From contig NZ_JTHN01000241.1 in the NCBI RefSeq assembly GCF_001399685.1, forward strand, positions 1-33,517: DNA of 33,517 bases. Direction: 5' to 3'. Below the pieces are notes generated by a model. The model was not told the origin of the DNA, ran no database searches, and saw only the letters and a program-made list of their open reading frames with translations. This document shows positions 21,055 to 29,685 of the stretch, one piece after another (the stretch's first letter is position 1; each line of letters opens with the position of its first letter). The translations under genes were made by a program, and so were the position numbers. The DNA is from Paenibacillus sp. A3. GTDB lineage: Bacteria > Bacillota > Bacilli > Paenibacillales > NBRC-103111.

Positions 21055-22470
21055 ATGAAGTGCAGACCGCAAGCTTATTCGTTCCGCATGATAAGCACCG
21101 TTTGGACATCCATGCTTGGCCTTACGATCCTGTGGCTTACGGTCTTGACGAACACGGCAGGGGCGGCACCCGATCATGAAGGAGAGGAAGCTTTATTTGC
21201 GCAGCTGAAATCGGGCAAACGTGCTTCAATCGAAAAAAACTATACCCCGGCGGAGAAGCCGACGGTGTACCTGACCTTCGACGACGGGCCGAGCAAGCTG
21301 ACTCCGAAGGTGCTGGACATTTTGCGGGAGGAGCACGTGCGGGCCACTTTCTTCGTGCTGGGCGAGCAGGTGCAGGAGCGTCCGAATATCGCGAAGCTTA
21401 TCGTGGAGGACGGCCACGCCCTCGGCAATCATACGTATAATCACGTCTACCGGGAGCTGTATTCCGACTTTCGGGCATTTTGGGAGCAGGTTCAGAAGAC
21501 GGAAACTATATTGCTGGAGACAACGGGCGTCAGGCCGCGTTTTATTCGTGCTCCGGGCGGGACGCACGGCAATTTTGATGCTTTTTATTTCTATTATTTG
21601 GGGCAGGCCGGCTACGAGATTTACGATTGGAGCATCGACAGCGAAGATGCGAGGCGTCCCGGGATGACGGCGGACCAGATTTTCCGTACGGTGGAAAAAG
21701 GATCGTTCGGAAACGAGGTCATTGTGCTGATGCATGACGGTTCGGGGCATGAAGAAACGGTAAAAGCGCTTCCCCGGATCATCCGGTTATTTAAAGAAAA
21801 AGGCTATGCTTTCGCTTCGCTAACTCCGGAGGTGAAGCCGGTACAGTTCCCCGGCGGGAAACCGAAATGGTCCAGGACGGAAAATCGCGAATCGTTCGAC
21901 AGTCTGCTAGCCGCTGCGCACGAACATAGGAAGCTTTGGAATGCAGAGGATATTCCGGACAAGGATAACGCTCCGAAAGCGCTGCTTGACTCGCCCGCGG
22001 TCATCGCTTATACGGAAGCCGGTCAAAAGGGAGGGCCGGATCGTTTGAATGTGCATTTGGGTGACCGCACGCTTGCTTTGACGAAGGAGCAGTTCCGTAT
22101 TCGGGACGGGAGCTATAGGGTATCTCTGAGGCCATTGATCGCAGCGATGGGCGGAACCGTAGAGTGGAACGCCGAGCGCCGGACGGCTGTCGTCCGTTAT
22201 GGTGCGATTACGGCCGAGTACGATTTGGCCCGGCAGCAGCTGAGGGTGCGTCGTCCTGCAGCCGAATGGAATGCCGAAGCGAAGACACGTATTCACCCGT
22301 TTCCTGAAATGGAGCTTGCGGACGGGACGCTGTATGTGCCGCTCCGTCAAACGCTGGAGCTGCTAGGCGACCGGATGTTATCCAGCGAGGTTCCGCACGA
22401 ACGGGGGGCCGCGGAGGTGCAGGCGGCAGTCTATGGCGGCTACCGGACCGGATGGATGCATATTGGATAA
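21055..22470 (+). CDS. Polysaccharide deacetylase with C-terminal stalk-like domain
   Basis: A 471-residue exported protein. A hydrophobic segment (about 13-36) ending in 'TAGAA' acts as signal peptide or anchor. The NodB/CE4 domain (about 68-265) has all motifs: metal/catalytic Asp76-Asp77 in 'TFDDGPS', His126 and His130 in 'HALGNHTYNH', 'RAPGG' (165-169), and His227 in 'LMHDG'. It should remove N-acetyl groups from peptidoglycan or another amino-sugar polymer outside the membrane. The C-terminal part (about 340-455) looks like the copper-amine-oxidase N-terminal-like domain common in Paenibacillus surface proteins ('VSLRPLIAAMGGTVEWNAERRTAVVRYG', 'DGTLYVPLRQTLELLG'), likely a wall-binding or structural module. 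ATG 21055 follows GGGGGGATC. No cofactor gene adjoins it. Confidence 0.9.
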   Translation: MKCRPQAYSFRMISTVWTSMLGLTILWLTVLTNTAGAAPDHEGEEALFAQLKSGKRASIEKNYTPAEKPTVYLTFDDGPSKLTPKVLDILREEHVRATFFVLGEQVQERPNIAKLIVEDGHALGNHTYNHVYRELYSDFRAFWEQVQKTETILLETTGVRPRFIRAPGGTHGNFDAFYFYYLGQAGYEIYDWSIDSEDARRPGMTADQIFRTVEKGSFGNEVIVLMHDGSGHEETVKALPRIIRLFKEKGYAFASLTPEVKPVQFPGGKPKWSRTENRESFDSLLAAAHEHRKLWNAEDIPDKDNAPKALLDSPAVIAYTEAGQKGGPDRLNVHLGDRTLALTKEQFRIRDGSYRVSLRPLIAAMGGTVEWNAERRTAVVRYGAITAEYDLARQQLRVRRPAAEWNAEAKTRIHPFPEMELADGTLYVPLRQTLELLGDRMLSSEVPHERGAAEVQAAVYGGYRTGWMHIG

Positions 22471-22525
22471 ACACGTGAAAGCCTTCCGCTCAAGTCTAAA
22501 AGCTATGAAAACCGGACATACTGAA

Positions 22526-22557
22526 TGCTAGAATGCAAGATTTGGAAAAACTTGCAT
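22526..22557 (+). promoter_or_regulatory. Extended -10 promoter and inverted repeat before the moxR operon
   Basis: TG-C-TAGAAT (22526-22534) is an extended -10 element without a clear -35. Overlapping it downstream is a perfect 7-bp inverted repeat, ATGCAAG (22533-22539) / CTTGCAT (22551-22557), which could be an operator at the transcription start or a 5' hairpin. Confidence 0.4.
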
Positions 22558-22585
22558 ACCAAGATTCAGGCAGGAGGTTTTCAGG

Positions 22586-23560
22586 GTGACAAAATCTGTG
22601 AATCTGGCGGATTCGCCGCAAGCGGTGCTGGAGCGGATCGTGTATCAGGTGGAGAAGGTCATCGTAGGCAAACGGGAGGTCATCGAAAGGCTGCTTGTGG
22701 CGCTGCTTTGCGGCGGACACGTGCTGTTGGAAGACGTCCCCGGCGTAGGCAAAACAATGCTTGTGCGAGCGCTGGCGAGAACGATCGACAGCAGCTTCAA
22801 GCGGATTCAATGCACCCCGGATTTGCTCCCGTCCGATCTGACCGGGGTTTCGGTATACAACCAGCGCAGCGGCGAATTCGAATTCCGTCCCGGGCCTTTA
22901 CTTGCCCATATCGTATTGGCCGACGAGCTGAATCGCGCATCGCCGCGGACGCAAGCCGCCATGCTGGAGGCGATGGAAGAGAAGCGGGTGACGGTTGACG
23001 GAACGACCTATCCGCTGCCGGAGCCGTTTTTTATTCTGGCGACGCAAAATCCCGTCGACTTCGAGGGTACGTTCTCGCTGCCCGAAGCCCAGCTCGACCG
23101 GTTTATGGTGAAGCTGCGTCTCGGTTATCCCGACCAGCTTGGCGAGGTGGAGATGCTGGGCCGCATGGAAGAGCCGTTTCCGCTCGCTCAAATTCGTACG
23201 GTCGTTCTTCAGGAGGAGTTCGTTTCCCTTCAAAAAGAAGCCCGCGCCGTTCATGTCGACGATACGATCAAGCAGTATATCGTCCAACTGGCGACGGCAA
23301 CACGCACGCATCCGGACGTCTCGCTCGGCGCCAGTCCGCGGGCCTCGGTTGCATTGATGCGTGCCTCCCAGGCGCAGGCGTTCCTGAAGGGCCGCAGTTA
23401 TGTTATCCCGGACGATGTAAAGGAGCTGGCCGTCCCCGTACTGGCGCATCGCTTGACGCTAGCGCCGTCTGCGCTGCTGTCCGGCCGTCAGGCGGAAGCT
23501 CTTGTCGGTTCGATCGTCGCCAGCGCGCCGCTGCCGGTCCGCCGGCATGCCGCAGGTTGA
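22586..23560 (+). CDS. MoxR-family AAA+ ATPase
   Basis: A 324-residue MoxR ATPase. Walker A is in 'LLEDVPGVGKTMLV' (Lys56, Thr57), Walker B in 'HIVLADELNRASP' (Asp113, Glu114), sensor 1 in 'FFILATQNPVDFEG', and the arginine-rich sensor 2 region in 'LGASPRASVALMRASQA'. MoxR proteins are thought to act as chaperones that activate or assemble extracytoplasmic complexes, with a DUF58 partner. The start is GTG 22586, 8 nt after AGGAGG. The DUF58 gene begins 15 nt after the stop, in one operon with the transglutaminase-like gene. Confidence 0.93.
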   Translation: MTKSVNLADSPQAVLERIVYQVEKVIVGKREVIERLLVALLCGGHVLLEDVPGVGKTMLVRALARTIDSSFKRIQCTPDLLPSDLTGVSVYNQRSGEFEFRPGPLLAHIVLADELNRASPRTQAAMLEAMEEKRVTVDGTTYPLPEPFFILATQNPVDFEGTFSLPEAQLDRFMVKLRLGYPDQLGEVEMLGRMEEPFPLAQIRTVVLQEEFVSLQKEARAVHVDDTIKQYIVQLATATRTHPDVSLGASPRASVALMRASQAQAFLKGRSYVIPDDVKELAVPVLAHRLTLAPSALLSGRQAEALVGSIVASAPLPVRRHAAG

Positions 23561-23575
23561 AGAAAGGCGGCAAGC

Positions 23576-24868
23576 ATGCGGAGCTTATTGGCGATCGGAT
23601 GGATCGGAGGATGCGGGGCACTCCTTGGATGGTGGGCGTTTGGTTTGGGAGGCCGGACGGCCTGGTTTTTGGTTTATGTCTGGGCTTTTTTCGTTATTTA
23701 TCTTGGGTTGTTTCGCGCTATGGCCGGGCGCGGGCTGCGGATAGAAACGCTGTCTGGCGGGATGGAGGCTATGTCGTCCGCTGCTCCGGAGCACATCCAG
23801 TGCGGGCCAAGCGTTGACCGGTTCGTTTATAGCGGGGAACCGGTTACGACGGCCTATCGCCTTTCCGCGGCTTGGCTGCCGTTGTTCGGCGGGCGGCTGC
23901 GGGTGGAGGAGCGCTGGGTGCACGAGGGAACCGGCGAGCGGATCGTCCGGCGAGGTACGGCCGAGGCCGGCTTCGGGCGCGCCGCGGTCATGCGCTGTAC
24001 GGTGCAGGGGCTTGCCCGCGGCGTGTACCGGCAGGAGGCGCTGATCGTAAGCGCCGTGGACGCTTTCGGGCTTGTGCAGGCGAAGCGCGAAAGCGCAGGC
24101 GGCGGGCAGCTGTGGGCGCTGCCCGGAGGTTTGGGTACGGCGATGCCGCTACCGGGCGCGGCCCCGGAAGGGACGCGTCCGGCTTCCCGGCGGCCGCCGG
24201 GTTCGGACCCCGTGCCGCAGGTAAGCGGCACGCGGCCTTACGCGCCGGGGGATCCGCTTCGCCGGATCCATTGGCGCAGCAGCGCGCGCACGGGCGAGCT
24301 GCGCGCGAAAGAGACGGAGCTGCCTGCCGCCGGGCGGCAGCTCATCGTGCTCGACGCGGCCGGAGCCGGAGTGAGCGCGGGAGCCGCCCTGTGGGCGGAT
24401 CCTGCGCTCGCGGCGGCGGTGGAGGCCGCGGCGGGGCTTGCGCGGCGCGCGCTCGAGCAGGGCGCGCGGGTGCGACTGGCCGTCAGCGACGGCCAGTCCG
24501 GCGCCGCCGAGGCGCAGGGGCGCGGGCGGGACGGCGAGCTGCTGCGGCTGCTTGCGGCGGTGCCGCGCGGCTCGGCGCGCGCCGACGCGTTCGCCGAGCT
24601 CGCGCTGCGCGAAGCGCGGCTTGCGGGCGGCGGGGCGCTCACGCTCGTCACGGCCCGCGCCGACGCGCAGCTGGCCGCGGCTCTGCGCGGGCTGCCAAGG
24701 GGCGCGCGTGTCGTTTACGTGCACGAGCCCGGGGCGGCATGGCCCGGGCCCGCGCACGCATGGGTGCGGCAGCTCGAAGCGCTCGGCTGCCCGGTCACGA
24801 TCCTGGCGCCGCATAGGCCCGCCGTGTCGCCGAGAGGAGGTGCCGCCGATGCAGCTATCGGCACCTGA
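23576..24868 (+). CDS. DUF58 domain protein
   Basis: A 430-residue protein with two N-terminal hydrophobic segments (about 4-24 and 28-48). After a beta-rich middle comes the DUF58 signature '[32 protein letters not shown]' (about 216-247), and a von Willebrand-A-like C-terminal half. The last 150 residues are exceptionally Ala/Arg/Gly-rich, from very GC-rich DNA that leaves long open frames on several other frames. DUF58 proteins accompany MoxR and transglutaminase-like membrane proteins; their biochemical role is unsettled. ATG 23576 lies a few bases after AAAGGCGG. The end overlaps the next gene by 20 nt. Confidence 0.9.
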   Translation: MRSLLAIGWIGGCGALLGWWAFGLGGRTAWFLVYVWAFFVIYLGLFRAMAGRGLRIETLSGGMEAMSSAAPEHIQCGPSVDRFVYSGEPVTTAYRLSAAWLPLFGGRLRVEERWVHEGTGERIVRRGTAEAGFGRAAVMRCTVQGLARGVYRQEALIVSAVDAFGLVQAKRESAGGGQLWALPGGLGTAMPLPGAAPEGTRPASRRPPGSDPVPQVSGTRPYAPGDPLRRIHWRSSARTGELRAKETELPAAGRQLIVLDAAGAGVSAGAALWADPALAAAVEAAAGLARRALEQGARVRLAVSDGQSGAAEAQGRGRDGELLRLLAAVPRGSARADAFAELALREARLAGGGALTLVTARADAQLAAALRGLPRGARVVYVHEPGAAWPGPAHAWVRQLEALGCPVTILAPHRPAVSPRGGAADAAIGT

Positions 24869-27374
24869 CACCGATCCTCGCGCCGCTCAGCCGGCGGAGG
24901 ATCGTGCCTCTACCGCAGCCTGCGGCAAGGTCAAGGCCGCGGCTGACGCTTCCGGCGCCTGCGCAGCGATCGCGGCCTGCGCCAGCGCCTTCCGCGAAGC
25001 GGCAGCTTCCGTCACCGCTGCCGCCCCGGCAAGCTCCCGAGCCGCGGCCGCGAGCCGCGAGGCGACGCGACCGCCCGCCAATTGGGCGGGAGACGCCGCC
25101 CTTAGCGTGCTGCTGCTTCTGCTGCTGCTCGAGTGGCTGTACCCGCTGCGCAGATTGTCGGAGCTTACCGAGATATACAGTATCGCTCCGTTCGCCGTTA
25201 CTTTTGCGGCATTCCTGCTGTTGGATACGTTCCGGCTGCCAAGCCCGGCCGCATGGTCGGCCAAAGCGTTATGGATCGTTGCCGTAACGGCTTGGATTCA
25301 TAACGGACAAACGTTGCCTTCCCCCTCCTGGTGGCTGCAATGGGGCCGCGAGCTGGCTGCCGATGCCGTCGAAGGCTTACAGGGGGAAATTGCGAATTGG
25401 GAGCCTGCGACACGGACGCTTTGTTTTATGGCGGGTTGGGCATTCTTTGTGTCCGTTGTGCAATCGTTCGTATTGGGGCGTCGGCAGCTGGTTTGGTTTC
25501 TTGGATTGACACTGGGCTATTTGGTGTTCTTTCAAACGGTGTTGGCCTTGGATATGTTTCACGCCGTGCTGCGCTGCACGGGTTTCGGCCTGCTGCTTCA
25601 AGCCATGCTTCAGCCGGGACGGGCGCTCCGCTGGCGGGGAGGAGCGGTCTCCGCCGCTCCCGCCTCCGGGGAACGGATGCGCATCCTTCCCGCGCTGCTG
25701 CTGACCGTTGCCTGTCTTGGCGCCGGTCTGCTCGGAGCGACGCTGCATCCGCAGGATATGCGGCCCCCGGACTGGTCCGGGTATGTCCGATCGCTTGAAG
25801 ACCGCCTTCTGGGCAGCGCTTGGCTGCAGCGGCACGGATGGGCGTCTGAGACGAGAGCCCGAACGGGGTATGGCTCGGACGACGGCAAGCTCGGGCAGCC
25901 TTTGCAGCAGGACGATAGCCTTGCTTTTACGGCGGTTACCCCCAGGCTGACTTACTGGCGGGGCGAGGCGAAAAGCTTCTACACCGGCCAAGGCTGGGCT
26001 GCAGTGAATGACCCGCCGGCTGCATTCGTTCCCAACCAGGCGGAACGCCATCTCCGTTCGGCGGCTTACACCCTCGTCCGGCAGGAAATCCGCATCGCTT
26101 CTCCAAGCTTGAACCGCCAGCTTTTCGCGGGCGGCGAACTTAAACGGGTGGCGTCGATGCAGTCGGCCGAAGGGAAGCCGATTCCGACCGAGTGGGTCTG
26201 GAAGCAGGACACGACAGACCGGTATACGGTCCCGGCCTTAACGGACCCGCTCGTTTCTTACGAGATCGAGGCTCTGGTGCTGACCGATCGCACAGTGCCG
26301 GCGGCCGATACGGGGACCGGTTATGCCGAAGACGTACGGAACCGGTATTTGCAGCTTCCCGCCTCGCTGCCGGATCGGGTCCGCCGCCTCGCGGAGCAGC
26401 TAACCGCGGGCTTGCAGACGCCCTATGCGAAAGCGGAGGCGATCGAGCGCTATTTAAGGGAGCATTATCCCTACAGCTTGGAAGGAACGCGAGCCGCGGG
26501 GGAGAACGAGGACTTCGTCGATCGGTTCCTGTTCGAGCAAAAAACCGGGTATTGCAATCACTTTTCCACCGCGATGGTCGTGCTGCTCCGTTCCGCCGGG
26601 GTGCCGGCCCGCTGGGTCAAAGGATTCGCGCCCGGTGAGGCAGTTTCCCAAGCCGCCGACGGAGACGAGCGCTACGTTGTCCAAGTGCGCCAAAAGCATG
26701 CGCATTCTTGGGTGGAAGCGTATTTTCCGTCGGTCGGTTGGGTTCCGTTCGAGCCGACTCCGGGTTATACCCTTACGGGAGGAGCTTCCACCGATGCGGC
26801 TCCTGCGACTGCTTCGACCGCCGCTCTGACAGCTAATAACGAAGAGGCAAAACGGTCGCTCGTATCCGAATGGACCGCATCGCTGTCAGATTTCGCAAAT
26901 GCCGCACTGGATCGTGTAAAAGCCACGTTATCCGCGGCTGCTGCAGCGCTTGAAGGGTGGAAGCGCGCCGCAGCACCCTTTTTACAGAGCACGCTTTTCC
27001 TCTGGCCGATGGTGCTCCTTGCTGGCGGTTTGCTCCTCGCGTTCCTCAGCAGGCGTCGAGTCCGGCAGCAAGGCCCGACGCAGGCCGCCGCCAGCCACAG
27101 CTTGCGCCGGGCTTCACTGCATCGCTTCGCCGACCGGCTGTGGCGCCGGCTGCAGCGCTCGTACGGCCGCGCGGCGCCACAGCAAACGCTGCGCGAATAC
27201 GCGAATTCCCGTCGCTGCCGCAGTGAGGCGCAGCGCATCACGCTGCTCCAATTGGCGGAGCTACTGGAAACGGTACGGTATGCCGATCCGGATGGCCCGC
27301 GGGAGCAGGTTACCCGCCGTATGCTCACAGACGCATGGCGGCGCCTGCGTCAAAGCCGGAGCCTGGAACCGTAG
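24849..27374 (+). CDS. TgpA-like membrane transglutaminase-family protein
   Basis: An 841-residue protein. The first 80 residues are low-complexity and about 40% alanine. Several membrane helices follow (from residue 82, '[17 protein letters not shown]', to about 330), then an extracytoplasmic part with the transglutaminase-like core. Cys569 lies in '[28 protein letters not shown]', His619 in '[11 protein letters not shown]', and the third position is Glu ('[11 protein letters not shown]') rather than Asp. Another helix (about 720-737) and a cytoplasmic DUF4129-like tail follow. TgpA of Pseudomonas is an essential periplasmic-side transglutaminase; the substrate here is unknown. The frame is open for 137 codons further upstream, but that part lies over the DUF58 gene. 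GGAGG 8 nt before ATG 24849 sets the start. Confidence 0.9.
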   Translation: MQLSAPDTDPRAAQPAEDRASTAACGKVKAAADASGACAAIAACASAFREAAASVTAAAPASSRAAAASREATRPPANWAGDAALSVLLLLLLLEWLYPLRRLSELTEIYSIAPFAVTFAAFLLLDTFRLPSPAAWSAKALWIVAVTAWIHNGQTLPSPSWWLQWGRELAADAVEGLQGEIANWEPATRTLCFMAGWAFFVSVVQSFVLGRRQLVWFLGLTLGYLVFFQTVLALDMFHAVLRCTGFGLLLQAMLQPGRALRWRGGAVSAAPASGERMRILPALLLTVACLGAGLLGATLHPQDMRPPDWSGYVRSLEDRLLGSAWLQRHGWASETRARTGYGSDDGKLGQPLQQDDSLAFTAVTPRLTYWRGEAKSFYTGQGWAAVNDPPAAFVPNQAERHLRSAAYTLVRQEIRIASPSLNRQLFAGGELKRVASMQSAEGKPIPTEWVWKQDTTDRYTVPALTDPLVSYEIEALVLTDRTVPAADTGTGYAEDVRNRYLQLPASLPDRVRRLAEQLTAGLQTPYAKAEAIERYLREHYPYSLEGTRAAGENEDFVDRFLFEQKTGYCNHFSTAMVVLLRSAGVPARWVKGFAPGEAVSQAADGDERYVVQVRQKHAHSWVEAYFPSVGWVPFEPTPGYTLTGGASTDAAPATASTAALTANNEEAKRSLVSEWTASLSDFANAALDRVKATLSAAAAALEGWKRAAAPFLQSTLFLWPMVLLAGGLLLAFLSRRRVRQQGPTQAAASHSLRRASLHRFADRLWRRLQRSYGRAAPQQTLREYANSRRCRSEAQRITLLQLAELLETVRYADPDGPREQVTRRMLTDAWRRLRQSRSLEP

Positions 27375-27376
27375 GC

Positions 27377-27416
27377 GCTCTTCCACGAAGAGCCGCCTTT
27401 CGTTCCGGGCTTTTTT
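27377..27416 (+). terminator. Probable terminator of the moxR-DUF58-tgpA operon
   Basis: Hairpin GCTCTTC-CAC-GAAGAGC (27377-27393), with a second overlapping option AGCC / GGCT leading straight into TTTTTT (27411-27416). Confidence 0.65.
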
Positions 27417-27698
27417 CTTCAGTCTGGTCTATCCGGGTCGCTCACAGCTTACCCACAGTGCACATCCGAATTGAGGGAGCATCGTATCGTCCACATTTCC
27501 CCAGCGGTATGCGGCCCTATTTCGTTTATGCACATATTCCCGGCATCGCATTCGACCAATCGCTTTATACACATCCTGGGGGATAGACCCCAAATTGCCC
27601 AGAACCGAACCCTCCTTTCCCCAAAACCCTTTTCTGGGGCTTTGTGGAATATTTGTAACGCTTACATCGCCGTTGCGGCGCGACTTTCCGCTCAGGCA

Positions 27699-27727
27699 TT
27701 GCCCTTTGCCGGGCAGAAGTTTATAAT
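27699..27727 (+). promoter_or_regulatory. guaA promoter
   Basis: TTGCCC (27699-27704), 17 nt, perfect TATAAT (27722-27727). The transcript would begin about 40 nt before the start codon, too short for a riboswitch. Confidence 0.6.
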
Positions 27728-27774
27728 AAGTTTCATTGAAAACGAACGAAGAAGCCAGGAGGAACTTACTTAAC

Positions 27775-29313
27775 ATGGACAAGCCGAACGAAATCATTGT
27801 GGTGCTCGACTTTGGCGGACAGTACAACCAGCTCATCGCCCGTCGGATCCGCGACTTGGGCGTTTACAGCGAATTGCTCCCTTACAACACCCCGATTGAA
27901 AAAATCAGAGCGCTGCAGCCGAAAGGCATCATTTTCTCGGGAGGCCCTGCCAGCGTGTACGGAGAAGCATCGCCGCTGGTCGACCCGGGCGTGTACGAGC
28001 TTGGCGTGCCGATTTTCGGAATTTGCTACGGCATGCAGCTGATGGCGCATCAATTGCAGGGCAAGGTGGAGCGGGCCTCGAAGCGGGAATACGGCAAAGC
28101 CGAGGTCGATTTCACCGACGCGTGCGGTTTGGTGCATGGCCTCGATAAAAAACAAACGGTTTGGATGAGCCACAGCGATCTTGTCGTCCAAGCGCCGGAA
28201 GGCTTCGTCATTGACGCAAGCACCGAGCACGCTCCCGTAGCGGCGATGAGCCATCCGGAGAAAAAAATGTTCGCCGTTCAATTCCATCCGGAAGTGCGTC
28301 ACTCCGTCTACGGCAACGATATCATCAAAAACTTCCTGTATCATATCTGCGGCTGCGAAGGCACGTGGAGCATGGAAACGTTCATTGAGGATACGATCCG
28401 CGACATCCGCAATCAGGTCGGCGATAAAAAAGTACTCTGTGCACTCAGCGGCGGCGTCGATTCGTCCGTCGTGGCGGCGCTCATCCATAAAGCAGTCGGT
28501 GACCAATTGACTTGCATGTTCATCGATCACGGTCTGCTGCGCAAAGGCGAAGCGGAAGGCGTCATGGATACGTTTGTCGGCAAATTCGATATGCATGTCA
28601 TCAAAATCGACGCGCGCGAACGTTTCCTCGGCAAGCTGGCCGGCGTGGACGATCCGGAACAAAAACGCAAAATCATCGGCACGGAATTCATCCGCGTCTT
28701 TGAAGAAGAATCGGCCAAGCTGGGCGATTTCGCGTTCCTTGCCCAAGGCACGCTGTACACAGACATTGTGGAAAGCGGCACGGCAACGGCGCAAACGATC
28801 AAATCGCATCATAACGTAGGCGGCTTGCCGGAAGACATGAAGTTCGAGCTCGTAGAGCCGCTCAAAGCACTGTTCAAGGACGAGGTCCGCAAGGTCGGCG
28901 AGGAATGCGGCCTTCCGGCGGCTATCGTATGGCGCCAGCCGTTCCCGGGTCCGGGACTTGCTATCCGCGTGCTTGGCGAAGTCACGGAGGAGAAGCTGCA
29001 CATTGTGCGCGAATCCGACGCGATTCTTCGCGACGAAATCGCCAAAGCCGGTCTTGACCGCGAAATTTGGCAGTATTTCACCGCGCTCCCGAATATGAAA
29101 AGCGTCGGCGTCATGGGAGACGAGCGTACGTATTCGTACACCGTCGGTATCCGCGCCGTCACGTCGATCGACGGCATGACCGCCGATTGGGCTCGTATTC
29201 CGTGGGACGTGCTGGAGAAAATTTCGGTACGGATCGTCAACGAGGTCGATAACGTCAACCGTATCGTGTACGATATCACCTCCAAGCCGCCGGCTACCAT
29301 CGAGTGGGAATAA
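27775..29313 (+). CDS. guaA: GMP synthase (glutamine-hydrolysing)
   Basis: A 512-residue enzyme converting XMP to GMP with glutamine nitrogen and ATP. It has a class I glutamine amidotransferase domain (about 7-195) with nucleophile Cys84 in 'GICYGMQLM' and His171/Glu173 in 'QFHPEV'. The ATP pyrophosphatase domain has P-loop SGGVDS (225-230), and the C-terminal dimerisation domain ends 'PPATIEWE', the usual GuaA C-terminus. The frame is open for 13 codons upstream (ATG 27736), but the family normally starts near [20 protein letters not shown] lies 12 nt before ATG 27775, somewhat far. A strong terminator separates it from pbuG, whose product imports the same purines. Confidence 0.98.
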   Translation: MDKPNEIIVVLDFGGQYNQLIARRIRDLGVYSELLPYNTPIEKIRALQPKGIIFSGGPASVYGEASPLVDPGVYELGVPIFGICYGMQLMAHQLQGKVERASKREYGKAEVDFTDACGLVHGLDKKQTVWMSHSDLVVQAPEGFVIDASTEHAPVAAMSHPEKKMFAVQFHPEVRHSVYGNDIIKNFLYHICGCEGTWSMETFIEDTIRDIRNQVGDKKVLCALSGGVDSSVVAALIHKAVGDQLTCMFIDHGLLRKGEAEGVMDTFVGKFDMHVIKIDARERFLGKLAGVDDPEQKRKIIGTEFIRVFEEESAKLGDFAFLAQGTLYTDIVESGTATAQTIKSHHNVGGLPEDMKFELVEPLKALFKDEVRKVGEECGLPAAIVWRQPFPGPGLAIRVLGEVTEEKLHIVRESDAILRDEIAKAGLDREIWQYFTALPNMKSVGVMGDERTYSYTVGIRAVTSIDGMTADWARIPWDVLEKISVRIVNEVDNVNRIVYDITSKPPATIEWE

Positions 29314-29320
29314 TCGGCAT

Positions 29321-29357
29321 GCCCGTCTTCTTCGAATGAAGAAGACGGGCTTTTTTT
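29321..29357 (+). terminator. guaA terminator
   Basis: Perfect 13-bp stem GCCCGTCTTCTTC (29321-29333) / GAAGAAGACGGGC (29338-29350), tetraloop, seven T residues. Confidence 0.95.
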
Positions 29358-29444
29358 CGATGCTCAGCTCATACGCCGAACTCGGACCTCTGTCACGATT
29401 CCGAACGAAATTATCGCGGTTACGCAGATTGTTCGGAAAAAGAA

Positions 29445-29473
29445 TTGACAATCGCCGCTCCCGATTTTAGAAT
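29445..29473 (+). promoter_or_regulatory. pbuG promoter
   Basis: TTGACA (29445-29450), 17 nt, TAGAAT (29468-29473). It puts the riboswitch aptamer about 25 nt into the transcript. Confidence 0.8.
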
Positions 29474-29503
29474 AAGGATTGTTGACAACAAAGGAATAAC
29501 CGT

Positions 29504-29569
29504 TTCGTATAATTCCAGGAATCGGCCTGGAAGTTTCTACGAGATCACCGTAAATGATCTGGCTACGAA
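29504..29569 (+). ncRNA. Purine (guanine-specific) riboswitch aptamer
   Basis: P1 arms TTCGTA (29504-29509) and TACGAA (29564-29569); P2 loop region with CCAGG / CCTGG and the conserved AAGTTTCTAC core; P3 with GATCA / TGATC around CCGTAAA. The base before the 3' P1 strand is C ('GGCTACGAA'), the residue that pairs with guanine; a T there would mark an adenine riboswitch. It precedes pbuG as in B. subtilis. Guanine binding should favour the downstream terminator. Confidence 0.95.
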
Positions 29570-29622
29570 CAAGGATAAGACGGTTCACGGATATATCCGT
29601 GGAGCCTTCTTTTGCTTGATAG

Positions 29623-29646
29623 CCCGGGGTCTTTACCCGGGTTTTT
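29623..29646 (+). terminator. Riboswitch-controlled terminator of pbuG
   Basis: CCCGGG (29623-29628), loop, CCCGGG (29636-29641), TTTTT. A separate stem, CACGGATATATCCGTG (29586-29601), lies between aptamer and terminator and may help the switch. Confidence 0.88.
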
Positions 29647-29685
29647 CGTCGTTGTTCCGATTAAATATGTGGGAGGATTTCTAGA

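Larger units (their letters stand above)
27375..27774. other. Non-coding region between the tgpA-like gene and guaA
   Basis: Holds the terminator of the moxR operon, three DnaA-box-like nonamers one base from TTATCCACA (27449-27457, 27526-27534, 27565-27573) and one two bases away (27487-27495). It also holds a 13-bp palindrome TGTAACGCTTACA (27654-27666) and the guaA promoter. I see no convincing gene. Confidence 0.6.

Noticed and set aside
24438-24848. An upstream in-frame extension of the TgpA-like protein
   Set aside because: It lies entirely over the DUF58 gene, is Arg/Ser junk in composition, and a good ribosome binding site marks ATG 24849.
27766-29451. A 561-codon minus-strand frame over guaA
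   Set aside because: Shadow of guaA; no motif, and it runs through the guaA terminator and promoter regions.
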